Source: Hyperoplus lanceolatus (Eukaryota; Chordata; Actinopteri; Uranoscopiformes; Ammodytidae). From it: 64,000 nt of DNA. The stretch spans positions 14,331,501 through 14,395,500 of the forward strand of contig CM049416.1 in NCBI GenBank assembly GCA_026929865.2. Direction: 5' to 3'. Below are positions 46,553 to 60,141 of this stretch, in pieces (position 1 is the first letter of the stretch; each line of letters opens with the position of its first letter). The translations under genes were made by a program, and so were the position numbers. A model generated the notes under the pieces. The model saw only the letters and a program-made list of their open reading frames with translations, did not search any database and was not told where the DNA came from.

Positions 46553-46582
<30 letters not shown>
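46553..46582 (+). repeat. (AC)15 microsatellite
   Basis: An AC tract with ACATAC variants upstream and ACGTACGCAC downstream. Confidence 0.97.
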
Positions 46583-46584
<2 letters not shown>

Positions 46585-46757
46585 ACGCACAAACTCATGC
46601 ACACACAAACAAACACACATGGATTCAATCCTCAATCTCACTTCTGCTGTTTCTCATATACAGACGCTCTCATACACCCTCCTCTCTCCTTTTCTTTCCA
46701 TCTATCCTTCTCTCTGAAGCCCTGAGCAATTACTCATCAAGACTCTAGAGGAGGGCA

Positions 46758-46798
46758 AGAGAGAGAGAGAGAAATAAGAGAGAGAGAGAGAGAGAGAG
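46758..46798 (+). repeat. (GA)n microsatellite with one AATA interruption
   Basis: Two GA runs are separated by AATA. Confidence 0.95.
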
Positions 46799-46978
46799 GA
46801 AGAGTGGTGAGAGGGACTGCTGAGATGGAGGACAGAGGGACAAATGAAAAGAGGAGTAATAGTCAGAGAGGTAGAATGGAAATTGACTGTCACAGACTGC
46901 AATAGTTTGTAGCTTTTAACCACGAGCACCTACATACATCTGCTCTTCCATGACCAGGGTCAAGGTGTCACGCAAAGA

Positions 46979-46984
46979 GTGTGT

Positions 46985-47066
<82 letters not shown>
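46979..47066 (+). repeat. (GT)n microsatellite
   Basis: A GT tract of about 88 bp with one TAT interruption near 46988. A G-rich run (GGGGG-TTT-G10) follows at about 47159-47176. Confidence 0.98.
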
Positions 47067-47067
<1 letters not shown>

Positions 47068-47335
47068 TCATCTGTGCAAGTGAGCATGTGCGTGTATATG
47101 TGTCCATGTGTGCCTTTGTGTGGTGGTGTGTGCAGCAGTGTGTGGTTAAGGGTGAGTAGGGGGTTTGGGGGGGGGGTCACATCAGTATGACATAACATAA
47201 TGTATTCATTTGGGAGGGTAATGTGTGCATTACAGCTGGGACGCACATACTCTTAATACAACACGCACACACATACAACACTTCTGGAAAAGTCCTATTG
47301 ACTAGCTGTAGCTATATTAATGCAAGATGGTGCCT

Positions 47336-47339
<4 letters not shown>

Positions 47340-47432
<93 letters not shown>

Positions 47433-47439
47433 CACACAC
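47340..47439 (+). repeat. (AC)n microsatellite with one CG interruption
   Basis: A CA tract of about 100 bp broken by ACGCAC at about 47426. Confidence 0.98.
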
Positions 47440-48223
47440 GAAACAGTGCTGAAATAGCCACAATATAGAGTTAGGTTATATAGTGAATACAAGTAAATCC
47501 ACTGTATGTGTGTCTCCTTGCAGTCTCCACAGCCTTCACTAAGCTCTCAGGTTGATCCCTTTAAAAACACAATGAAGGATTACATTCTCATCTGGCCACT
47601 GGCTTCAGCCTGCACAGAAAAATACTAAAGCTCTAATACTACCTTGGCACACAGTGTGTCTGTGTCTAAGGGACTGTGTGTTTTCATATTTTATGCAAGC
47701 AACACAAGTTACAGCGTACAACTGTGTGTCTATTGGTGTGTGTGTGTGTACGTGTGTATCTGTGTGTGCAGGAGGCCTGTCATCACGAGGGCAGGTTGGG
47801 GGGATAAGACCCCTCTCCGGAGTGGAGTGCTTGTGAATTGCTTTTGGCCCCGGGCTAAATCTCCTCACAGACACCTTTTCGTTTTCTCCACAAGACCAGA
47901 AAAGAGACTGCTTTCACTCAAGCCCTCGCACATCACATCCAATTCACTGTGATTCCAGCCAGCTCCTTAGCCGAAATGCAGGTGTCAATGTGGGCAAACG
48001 TGCACAATGTGTCTCCCTCTCTGTGCATCTCCCTCTCCACTATCTCATTTCCACAACCACTGAATTATTTTCAAAACAATAATCAACCCCCAACACAATA
48101 GTCACCCCACCCCTAGAAGCCTGCGACTCATTCTTCCACAAACCAACAAAAGCTTAACCATAAATCCCTGTTCTCATACTCTCTTTCTCTCACTCTCTCA
48201 TACCCTCCCTGTCTCTTTCTCTC
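47440..48223. other. Unique non-coding DNA
   Basis: No gene is recognised. A 27-nt segment at about 47524-47550 (TCTCCACAGCCTTCACTAAG...) sits between an acceptor-like CTCCTTGCAG and a poor GTTGAT donor. I do not call it an exon. Confidence 0.4.
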
Positions 48224-48247
48224 TCTCACACACACACACACACACAC
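48224..48247 (+). repeat. (CA)11 microsatellite after a CT-rich tract
   Basis: The CT-rich sequence 48180-48225 passes directly into CA units. Confidence 0.95.
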
Positions 48248-48403
48248 TTTCCTATATACCCAAGCCCCCCACAAACAAGACGACAGTTGCAGTCTGCCTA
48301 TCCAGCAGTATTCAGGGCCCAGATTAAACCAATGCTTATTGGTAATTAAACACTGTGCTTTGTGGCAGTAACCAGAATGCTGTAAGGCACTGCACCTCCC
48401 CAT

Positions 48404-48531
<128 letters not shown>

Positions 48532-48583
48532 ACCTTCATTGGCAAAGTGCCGTCCCCTCCTCTCCTCTTTTTCTGCCTTCCAG

Positions 48584-48642
48584 GGGACCGCAGGTGGCAC
48601 AATTGGCAGTAATGTCTTCTAGTGGTTGCCAGCGCTGCCCGG
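48584..48642 (+). other. Candidate short exon (weak)
   Basis: CCTCTCCTCTTTTTCTGCCT-TCCAG (48559-48583) is a good splice acceptor and CCCGG-GTAAAG (from 48643) a fair donor. The 59-nt segment between has one open frame, reading GPQVAQLAVMSSSGCQRCP with 1 nt left over on each side; the other two frames stop. It is CpG-containing, unlike its flanks. I recognise no protein. It could equally be a non-coding exon or chance. Confidence 0.15.
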
Positions 48643-50170
48643 GTAAAGATACGTAGTTTGGAATGGGAGCTTGGCTGGCGTATAGCAGTAGACGGGAGGG
48701 GAGGGAAGAATAGAATGCAAGGTGTAGAAACAGGAGGGTGGAAAATGGAGGGAGAGCATATGGGTGGAGGAGTAATTGAGGATATATGGAAAGTAGTAAG
48801 GAAGGAAGGAGGGGACAGAAGAGGTAACATGCCAAGCAAAGAGTTTGAGGGGAATAGGTGAGTATGTGGTACGAAAAATGCCAAGACATGTTATAGGAGA
48901 ATTGTGGATTAACGGCAGAGTGGAGAGTGGGAGACATCTCAACCAGTAGAGGATGCTGTTCCTGTCATGTCTACATGTTCCCTTTCACTGTTGTTGTTTT
49001 TGGAGACAGCCTGGAGAGAGGCTCCCCTGGGTTCAGGCTTAGCTTTAACTGCAGCAGAGACAGACACAGCGTGAGCTGCTGGCTTTATGTAGTAACAGGG
49101 AGGTTAAACACAAGCCTAAGATGCTGAGCTGCAGACCATATAGACCCCTGGGCTTTTCCAATTCACTCTTGGTATATATCCTATCTAGGTCAGTGAGTTT
49201 ATACTGTTGTATAAATAATCCATGTAAAATATGTTTTCCTTGTTATTTATCCATATACAGTAGAGGTATTATACCAAAAACATAAAATACAGTATTTAGA
49301 CCTATATTAACTTTTTACAGAAGACTTTGTGTGGGGGGCATGTGCCATGACAATGCAATAAACAAAACGTATCATTGAGATACTTTTCCAAGTGGCATCT
49401 ACTGTTGTGTATGTGTGTGTGTTTACGTATAGGTGTGTGTGTGTGTGTGAGTGAGTGATTCAGCAGCTCTCCCATGGTGCGATGGCACCTGTTCTTCAGT
49501 GCTCAGACAGGTGTTGCCATCCTCGCCTGAATGTCATTAACGTGGGCTAAATCTGACGGAAAGGCAGAATGACAGCCAGAATGACAGCCAATAAACATAC
49601 ACAGATATGCCACCAGACACTGAGCCAGAAAAAGTCTTCTTATGAAACATAAATAGTATCATTACAAGGTATATGGGAGCATGATATAAAGGTCATGAGA
49701 CAAATTCAAACACACTATGTACATGGTATGACTCATACCCCTCTCTGACACCTGCATACCAAGAGATGCACTATTTGAGTATATAAAGACATAAAGTATA
49801 TGAAGATAAAAGTGTACATGCTGTATGGCTGTGTATGTCAGTCTTATCTGTAAAGACAAACAGGCAAGGGAGAGTGGCTGCCTCATATGACACCACATTG
49901 ATAGTCACACACAGACACAATCATAGTTATCTCTCTGGCTACACGGACATCAACTCGTTACCTGCCATATTGTACATATGCATTGTTGCGTGCACACACA
50001 AACACACATCTTATCAGAGCTCCTTCCCCACCTCTCTATACCTCCCTGCAGAGGCTGCATACGCTGTTGGGTCATCTCCAAGCAGGTGGAAACTTTGAGA
50101 GGAGACACAAATCCACTGCAGTGAGCTTTTTGAGAAAACACTCCGCACTGCAAGGCGCTGCTACTGCTGC
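48643..50170. other. Unique non-coding DNA
   Basis: Positions 48660-48860 are G-rich and purine-rich on the plus strand. A short GT-rich patch lies at 49405-49450, and a 12-bp tandem AGAATGACAGCC x2 lies at about 49567-49590. No gene is recognised. Confidence 0.4.
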
Positions 50171-50184
50171 ATTACCATGGCAAC
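50171..50184. promoter_or_regulatory. RFX-type X-box-like motif
   Basis: ATTACCATGGCAAC matches the X-box consensus at all but the first base. Its ATG (50177) has an ideal Kozak context (ACCATGG) and opens a 55-codon frame, see the next entry. Confidence 0.35.
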
Positions 50185-50344
50185 GCTGAAGAGAGCCTGT
50201 GTTGGGAGTCAGAGTTTCAAGGTTACTCAATGTATTCATGTTTTAATAAAAACCACTCCCTTATCAAAGGAATATTATATCCCCTGTAAGTATGATGAAA
50301 ATACATATCAGATCTTTCCGCACAGAGTACTTTCCGTCGAATGA
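50177..50344 (+). other. Short open frame with ideal start context (candidate)
   Basis: ACCATGG starts a 55-codon frame (MATLKRACVGSQSFKVTQ...) ending at TGA 50342-50344. A consensus splice donor GTAAGT at 50286-50291 lies inside it, so it could be a first coding exon of about 109 nt (50177-50285) ending in phase 1. On the minus strand an equally good start, GCCATGG (ATG about 50363-50361), opens MAASPVFIRRKVLCAERSDM, running to about 50223. No protein family is recognised for either. A Kozak match that is part of an X-box is weak evidence. Confidence 0.15.
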
Positions 50345-50665
50345 ACACGGGAGAAGCAGCCATGGCGGTTAAGACAAGGAAATGAACTGCACATATCTCG
50401 CTTTCATTAACCAAGACTCGAGTTGATGAGGCCTGATTTCAGACTATTACGTGGGCACACTATTTTTGGCATCATGGCCTATTTAAATGGGACAAGATTG
50501 GTCAAAACCAAACGGTGTGTGCATCCTCAAGGAATAGACAGAAGTGGGAGGAAAAGGATAGAAAAAGAAAATGGGGAGGGACTTTAGAGCACCCACAGAA
50601 ACACAGCCGGAAAGTTTAAGGATGGTGGCGACACTGTTTACATGAGAAGAGAGTGAAGGGAGGAA
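50345..50665. other. Unique non-coding DNA
   Basis: AGCCATGGCGG near 50358-50368 is a partial YY1-type word. No gene is assigned. Confidence 0.35.
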
Positions 50666-50758
50666 ATGGCATTCATCAAAGGAGTACAACAGCTATCTGT
50701 GGTACTGAGTGTGCCCCATCTTCTCCCCTGGTGTTTGGTGTCAGAGGTGAAGCAGCAG
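50666..50758 (+). other. Candidate first coding exon with signal-like N-terminus (weak)
   Basis: ATG at 50666 has G at -3 and G at +4. It is followed by 31 open codons with a hydrophobic stretch (LSVVLSVPHLLPWCLV) like a signal peptide, and then by CAG-GTGAGC, a near-consensus splice donor, at 50759. The exon would end in phase 0. The frame continues past the donor to 50875. No downstream partner exon or known protein is recognised. Confidence 0.12.
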
Positions 50759-52027
50759 GTGAGCGACTGGAACTGTCCTGATGATGTCTGGTGGAGGCGG
50801 GGTCAAGGAAGCCTGCTGGGATTTGGAGTTTTCCACCTGATCCCTCTCTCTGGACACACATGTGGCCTGTACTGAAAGGGCTGACAGTGCAGCTGACAAA
50901 TGGCATTCTGTATGGTGCTAATGAGGAAAAGAGCAGATGTATGCCGGCCCTCTAGAGAGACCTTGTGCGCAAGTGCATGTGTGCTCTCAGAAACAATTCA
51001 TTGTTCTTTGCATGTAATATATGCATGCCCACATAATGCCGTAATAAATAAATGACTTGCCAGATAAATATGTCAGTTGCATTTGTGGACATAAAAGGAA
51101 ACTCCTGTCTTACAATCACACTACACTACAGTATGTCATGCTGTGTTACAATCCTCCTCTGCACAAGACACATTATTATCACATGCTCACATTTACATAT
51201 CACTGGATTCACTGCCCTTATGTGTTGCACATAAAACTAAAGCACATAGATCACGTACATCTTTCAGCGGGCAGAATGTATAATTGGTCTAAAAAAAAGC
51301 TAAAGAAATATGGCAAGCTACACTATATTTCCTTCTGCTTTAATAATTCATCAGCAATGAGCTCTATGTGGGAAAAAAATGAAATCACAGCTGAATAAGA
51401 TTAAACAGGTTATTACAGAAATATTTATTTGCTGTTGTAATGGTGGAAAGGCAAGACCTACATATAAAAAGAAGCTGGGAGAAAGGAGGGGTACAATTCA
51501 ACCCCTTTTCTCTCCCTCTGTCTCTCCCTAGCATTCTATAGTGTGGAGGAGGCCGGACTATCATGAGTTGTGTGTTCATGTCTCTGCTCTGTAGTCTCCA
51601 GACTGCTCAATAGTGTGCTCTCCAGTAGCCATCATTCACTGACCCTTGACAAACCCACTACAGTGCTAGCATAATCTCTAAGTGCATGACATTTAAAAGA
51701 TTATGTAGACCCAAGAGGAATAAAGCAAGTATGCAGCCCCGGTTTTTATACAACTAGACCTTATGGACATGTAATTGTGGCAAATTGTATTTGTTTTCAG
51801 AGCTGAGGGACAGTGACCATTTAATTTTATTTATTTATTTTTTGTACAAAAAAGGAAACTAAAACTGCAACCAGATCCCTACATTAGGCCTACAAAAGTT
51901 GGCACAATTATTTTGAATGTCTGTATGGCGTTATGGCAAATACACTGTGACTCAATCTCCTGTGAAGCGGTATCACAGCAGCTGGCCGTGGTGCTGCGTA
52001 GGCCAATCTAAGGGGTTTCCCTGGCCA
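50759..52027. other. Unique non-coding DNA
   Basis: No gene is recognised. The 113-codon frame at 51057-51398 has no motif. Confidence 0.4.
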
Positions 52028-52044
52028 CTGTCCATGGTGCTGAT
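52028..52044 (-). promoter_or_regulatory. RE1/NRSE (REST/NRSF) motif
   Basis: The minus strand reads ATCAGCACCATGGACAG, which fits the 17-bp REST consensus NTYAGMRCCNNRGMSAG at every position. The extended 21-bp form differs from the ideal at only a few flanking bases. REST silences neuronal genes outside neurons, so a real site would point to a neuronal target in or near this window. By a simple base-frequency estimate a perfect match is expected about 0.03 times in 64 kb. Confidence 0.65.
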
Positions 52045-53454
52045 CTGACTCTTGAGGGGGAAATGTACATCCAACTCTGCATTCACCAGGGACATTACCA
52101 TGAAATGATTACACACACATGACCTATGCATACATTAACAGTGTGAGCTCAGTCTGCGGGATACTGAGTCCTACAATGTTATACTACACACTCCTCTTGT
52201 AATGAGTCAATGTAATATGTCAACAGAAGTAAATCATCTATTTAAATAGAGCATTTACAGCATGTTTAAGGGTTGATCAACATTTTGTCTCAAACAAGAT
52301 TTTAACTTCCTACTTCAATTGACCGCGATACCCTTGTTTTCAAGTCTTGCATTTTGACATGGTTTGGGCCAGAACATTGGAATATGGACCATGGGCCAGT
52401 GCAAAATCTCAATGTGTGCTTATTTTTAACTGCCATGCTAACATCAATATTTACTTGGCTGCTACCTTAATCAATCAGTCAAATAGTCAGTTAACTGGCC
52501 CAGTTGTAATAAACAGCACATCTTTTAGGAATTAGTGAGCTTTTTGAATGTCATTTAGTCATTCAAGAAAAGCCCTGCCTCTTCGCTTTCTAATCGATTT
52601 TGTGCACCATAAGTTCAGACACGCTCTCTTATGAAGCCACATACACTCAAACTTGAACCTGCAAAAACAAACAAAAATTATTTAAAAATATATTCTTGGC
52701 CTAATTAAGTCAACGTTGGCGGTGGCGCATGAACCACTAAGACAGGCAATTTCACTGCTCTCTCCTCTCTTCTACAAACTATTAATTGATCTCCAGGGAG
52801 CCTTCCTGTTTAAGCAGTAATATAGAGAAGAAGACTGCACCGCAACCTTTACCAGAGAGTGGGGAACACCCCCATCGGTACAGAGCTGATAGTCTGGACT
52901 GGGTCTGAGAAACCTTACATTTTGTCACAGCACTGCTTAATGAAGTCATTATCACATTTGTGGATCGAACTCCAAAGTCATCCAAAGGAAGTCAAGTGCA
53001 TTTGATCTCTTCAAACTTAAGAGGACAGCACTATGAATGAGAAAAAATTATTTGAGGAATATCAAAACTATTGATGATGTCCAGTGAAGCCTTCAGAAGT
53101 TCTCACCCTTTTATCATCATTTAACTGCGATATCTAGTTACAAAAAAACAAACAAACCGCTGTTACAATTTTGGCTAATTTGGTGAAGGAATCTGCCCAA
53201 TTAAAATTCTGATGTCTCTTGACTTATGAATGATAAAAGGGACTGGCAGATTAGCATCAGTGCTATGCTGGTCCCTGTGTGTTCATGAATGTGTGTGTTA
53301 CATTATTAAGGATGTTGTAGTACACCATCTTCTAAGCTTAGCCATGTTCTAAGTAGAGGGAAGCAGTATTATTATGGTAAAAGAAATTTGATGTGTTTAT
53401 GTGCATGTATGAATTGATACTGGACATTCACACTTCTCTCCTTATATCGGCACC

Positions 53455-53455
<1 letters not shown>
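52045..53455. other. Unique non-coding DNA
   Basis: No gene, RNA or repeat family is recognised. Confidence 0.4.
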
Positions 53456-53519
<64 letters not shown>

Positions 53520-53546
53520 TGTGTGTGTGTGCGTGTGTGTGTGTGT
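53456..53546 (+). repeat. Compound (GA)n-(GT)n microsatellite
   Basis: A GA tract (53456-53517) passes directly into a GT tract with GCGTG and TACGC interruptions. Confidence 0.98.
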
Positions 53547-54069
53547 ACGCATGTGTGTCTAACCCCTCACTGGCAGCATCAGCAGCAGAGGTGGGAGGTA
53601 AACCAATTCCATCTGCTAAGAGCAGCTCATGATGTGTGACGATGGTGGGGACCGGAGGTGCACAAATAAGCCAGCCAGCCTACTAACCTGTCACAAGTCA
53701 CCACACATCACAAACAGAAACTCACAAGCACACTTGTTTAGACAAATGTAGAAACTAATTTATTCACCAATTTATTTGCTAAGCTCATGGGCTTTGGAGA
53801 GGATATACATATAAACACATAAATATAAGCAAGCACTCGATGTCTTTCACTTTTTCAGGCTCTATTTTCCAGCGCGGCGAGAAAAAAACAGACAAATCAG
53901 TTCTAATAACATAGGGGAGGAGTGAAAGGTGCCATGATGTAACACACTGTAAACAAATACGGTGGAACGAATCACTGTTTTTCTCAACCTGTCGGAAAGT
54001 AGACAGAGACTGAGACCACGAGAGAGTTTGTAGCTTTCCATCACCCCGAGAGTAAGAGTGTGCATGTTT
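53547..54069. other. Unique non-coding DNA
   Basis: No gene is recognised. Confidence 0.4.

Positions 54070-55864
<1,795 letters not shown>

Positions 55865-55901
<37 letters not shown>
55865..55901 (+). repeat. (AC)18 microsatellite
   Basis: A pure AC tract of about 37 bp. Confidence 0.97.
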
Positions 55902-55904
<3 letters not shown>

Positions 55905-57090
55905 GGAGATGTAGCATATGTCTCCAGTCGTGCCAGCTGGAGACATCTGGTGCCAAAACTCCACAGGTCAAACCAAGTGACATGCTCCCCGAGGCGTGGT
56001 TGGGAGTGTGTTTGCATTGTGTGTTTATGTGCCAAATGATTGAATTGGTCATTATGTTAAGTTTACAGTATAGTATGCACATAAGAAAGCACACTCAAAG
56101 ACACAGCTAATTGAGGATACTGTGGCATTCACATGTAAACACACTGTCGTCAATGAAATCTAAATTGAATGTGAATTCAAAGTCAACTTGAACATAGAAT
56201 AAACAAGAAAAAAGTGTATGCAGGTCTTTAATTATTTGTGTTTATGTGAGAGAACACAGCTGTCCACCAGAGGGGAGAGAGGAGAAGCAAGAGAGATGGT
56301 GAGGACTGAGGAATAGAGAAATGAATCCCTAAGTCTAAACATCCTGACCAGAGGCCTGTCAACTTCAAAGAAAAACAAACAGGTCATATTAAAATCCTGC
56401 TTCTAACTGCGGCCTGAACACCGCTCTCACAATCACTACACAGAGCCGGTTTCCAGCTTTACACAGTGATGAGATGGACAATCAAAACATGTAGAGTATG
56501 TCTGTGATCAACCAGTGAGCAACACTCTTCATGAATAAATAAGAAAAACAATCTTTGTTGGCACTTCTAATTATGATGTAAATAATGCTATAAACTAGCA
56601 CATTTATGTAACGCTAGAAACAACAAGAAACTGGCTTACGAGTTCACTGAAACCGAAACAAACTGAGAAAAACCAGAATACTAAACTACAGTAAAGACGC
56701 TTTTTATTTCAGTCGGTTGCACTGCTGATATCTGAATAGAAATATGCTGCAACAAAATCCAGATGCTGTGTCTGCTACTTGGCAATGCTGATGCTCTGTT
56801 AAAATTGAATTCACACTCAAAACCACATAATTGCAACCATCTTTTCACTTCGTCATGTTTACTATGTGTGAAGTGAAGGATAGCATGTTGGGAGATGGGT
56901 TGGGAGGCAGATGGACATCATTTTTGGTCTCCGTTAAAATGTACTTTGCAGAGATTCTCCCTAATCACACATCTCATGAAAACAAAATCTCTCTCAAACA
57001 CATCTGGAGACAGGGTAAACTTACTGTAGGTCACTTAGGGACAAAGTACCCAAGACCTTGCTCAATAGCTGGATGGATTCTGGCAAAAAC
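55902..57090. other. Unique non-coding DNA
   Basis: CCACCAGAGGGGA (about 56266-56278) is one base from a CTCF core but is isolated. No gene is recognised. Confidence 0.4.
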
Positions 57091-57141
57091 AAACATTGTG
57101 TAATGTGTAAACATTGTGTAATGTGTAAACCGTTGTGTAAT
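57091..57141 (+). repeat. 18-bp tandem repeat, 2.8 copies
   Basis: AAACATTGTGTAATGTGT occurs twice without change (57091-57108, 57109-57126). It is followed by a third, partly diverged copy (AAACCGTTGTGTAAT) that runs into a T tract. Confidence 0.9.
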
Positions 57142-57664
57142 TTTTTTTTTCAATTTTAACAGAAATAAGGATTTCAACATTAAATTCCCAAACAAATGGC
57201 AATGGCTTATCCCCCTACACTTTCCAAGAATAAACCAAGAAAGCACAGCTGTTCACATAGAGATTCAAGCGGCGTATTATGCAAACAACTGTCAAGAAAA
57301 TGCACTGAAAAGCTTTAATATGTATATTACTCTTCAGGGTGGCTATGTAGCTGAGGAGTACTCAACTAAAATAGTGCTCATCAAGCCGTGTAGAGTTTAG
57401 TGAAGAATTAGCATTAGCTCACAGCTTCCAATGCAAACAGACACACACAGAGGCAGATATATGATTGGTGTCCTGGTTGTGTCCGGCATTGCTCATTAGG
57501 CTGAAGAGGGATAGGCTGCCATGGCCCAATCAAGCTGTGTGTGTTCGTGTGTGTTTGTGTGTGTGTGCACTTTAAGTTTCAGCTGAATGTGTGTGTTCGA
57601 CAGAAGTCTGTGTGCTCATTAGACTGCCTGTAGAGAGAACAAGAGCCAGTGGCCAGAGAAAAAA
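57142..57664. other. Unique non-coding DNA
   Basis: No gene is recognised. Confidence 0.4.
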
Positions 57665-57686
57665 ACACACACACACACACACAAAA

Positions 57687-57729
<43 letters not shown>

Positions 57730-57740
57730 GACGGAGAGAG
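57665..57740 (+). repeat. Compound (CA)n-(GA)n microsatellite
   Basis: CA units (57665-57684), then AAAACAC, then GA units with ACAGAG and ACGGAG variants. Confidence 0.97.
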
Positions 57741-59336
57741 ACTGCAATTAGAGCAAAACACCCGAAAATAGACACTTAAACTACACTCAACAATATGATC
57801 CAGAATACAAATTAGGAGCATAGTAGGCTACTGAAGATAGCAACATCCTATTTGAAACAAATTCTAATATAATGAAAACAAAATCTAAACGAGAACTGAA
57901 AACTTGCATCAATTATTAGTGCAGACAAACCACACAGGCATGTAGAGAGAAATCTAAAAGGCAAGCCGACTTAAACCCTGAATTCTGCCTGTCCTCTGCC
58001 TGGACATTCAAGCCACGGCCTTTATATCAGTCATCAGTCGTATTCAGTTTAAAATTCAACACAGTGACCCTGTCCTTTGGCTCGCTGCTCACAAACACAA
58101 AGCCAAACAAACAGGAGAGAAAAAGGGCAACGTCCATCTCTTGTCATGACCAAAGCTCTCAGCAGCCATGCCTGATTCCTTGTTAGCGCTCAGTGCAGAA
58201 TATCTGCTTGAGAAAGAGGGCGGGAACAGACAGACAAAAGGCAGACAGTGAAACACAAGAGTCAGAGACAATCTTTTAAACATCATTTCCTGCCAATTAT
58301 TTTCAAACCAAAGAAACATGTGTCCTGGTTTTCACCTCTTGATTGACACGTATGTGTGCTTGTAGCTTTATAACACTCCTTTAAATTGGAATGTTTGAAC
58401 ATGTGAATTGAGGAGAAAAACTTGTGTAACATCTGAGTCACCAAACTGTTGTAGGTCACCCTGAGGCGAAGCCAGCCAGCCGCAGTGCAGTGTCGTTAAG
58501 CGCAAAGTTTGGGCTTTAAATCCTGCACAGACTTCCGATTGAGGAAATTACAATGGCATTGACTTTCAGGAATTAAGCGATGCATACATGAGAAACGTTG
58601 AGTAAACATGGTTTTTAATTAGAATGTGCAAGTTCATTACTTTCTTTAGCTGAGTTCACCTTAAATAGAAAACAAATATTCGGGGTGAATTAGAATGCCG
58701 TATTGCAATGAATTGAGTTGAAATGTATTTCCTAACTGAGATGATAAGAAAAAATAAAATGTAAGAAAAAAAAAAACGCTCAAACTATTGTATTCAAATT
58801 TGCATCATAATTCCTAATTTCACATGTAAGAAAATGAAATGCGCTTCCATTCATTTCAAAAACTGGCATGATGGAACAAAAAGAATCCAACCAGAAAACA
58901 TTTTGCTACCGGCCACTCACAGTTTACTATGTAGCTGTATTCATATTGAGTCAGCTAAAGAGTGGATGATACCACTATCAGTTTATTAGTTTGAGTATCA
59001 GGTTTACACTGTATGAGAATTAGATTAAAATAATCTTTAATTGTGTACTGAACAGGATAAGTACAGTGGGGGACATGTTAATGATATGGTGAACAGAAGG
59101 CTGCATTGTCATGCCTGTCACTGAAAGAAAAGACAGACACAGGGAAAGAGAAAGGAAAATAAAGGAGAAAGAATGTGTGTCTGTGCCCAAACCCATGTGG
59201 GTTAAAGCCAATGAGCGCTTTTGCTGAACCCATCATTAAGTTCTCTCCCCGTGTGGTTGGTGTCAGGGTCTAGACAGGGAGACAAAGCCCAGGTCTTTTC
59301 CTCCACATGGCACCCAGGGGATGAGGGCACAGGCCT
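57741..59336. other. Unique non-coding DNA
   Basis: No gene is recognised; mostly AT-rich. Confidence 0.4.
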
Positions 59337-59358
59337 GGGGGGAGGGAGATGGGGTGGG
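59337..59358 (+). other. G-quadruplex motif
   Basis: G6-A-G3-AGAT-G4-T-G3: four G-runs with loops of 1, 4 and 1 nt. It lies in a G-rich block, 59240-59460. Confidence 0.75.
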
Positions 59359-60141
59359 ACAACGCGTCTTTGGTGAGAAGACAGGCAGCAGGATGGGACG
59401 GCAGCCAAGGGAGGGGAAGTAAGAAGGGAGGGGAAGAGGAAACAGAGGGGAAACTACAGTATCTTTCCTCTTATTAGGAAACCCCAGGAAGGGGTGCACA
59501 CTTGGCAAGCTGGTGTAAGGGGCGGTAATTAGTGAGAGAGACACACGTGTCCCTCATTGAGGGTGTCCCCTGGGTGGAGAACAGCTCAATCAGAAGCCAG
59601 CTGCAGGTAGAGGGGCCGTGTGTCAGAGTGTAGTGCAGGTGCAGGCCTACAGCTGCACTCTTACCCTTTGCCCTCTGACTCAATCATTCACATGCTACAT
59701 TAAGGGGTATTACTTGCAACCATACAAAGAGAGACACACATCTCTATTGGATACCGGCTGCCCTAATGGGGTAACTTGCTGTCTGAACATCCATACCCAG
59801 CAAATGTTTCAGTTGAACTTCATTGTGTGTGTATGTTGTATAAATGTCAAACACACAGTGAGGACTTTAGAGTCTGTGGCTATGTTGACAAGACTGTCAT
59901 CTTGGTGATTTGTACCAAAATAAAACCTTAAAACAAGTGTATCCTGCTTTAGTTGATGCAGGGGGAAATGAAATACTCTGACTTTTTTGGTGAGATACGT
60001 TTAGTTAATTATTAAAAAGAAGAGGTCATGCAGTCAGCATTATGTTTCTTACAAAACAAATGTGCTATTACAAAGTAGCTGCATATGAATCCTCGCATTT
60101 ATTTTTATGAGAACCGATGGATAGGCGAGTTGATAATAGGG
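59359..60141. other. Unique non-coding DNA
   Basis: G-rich to about 59460, then ordinary composition. Frames on both strands are of chance size. Confidence 0.4.

Noticed and set aside
47524..47550. 27-nt microexon-like segment after CTCCTTGCAG
   Set aside because: The donor (GTTGAT) is poor and the peptide is too short to support.
53246..53262. AGATTAGCAT, as in U6 snRNA
   Set aside because: The match ends after ten bases and nothing else of U6 is present.
56266..56278. CCACCAGAGGGGA as a CTCF core
   Set aside because: It misses the invariant GGC end and lies in purine-rich sequence where such words arise by chance.
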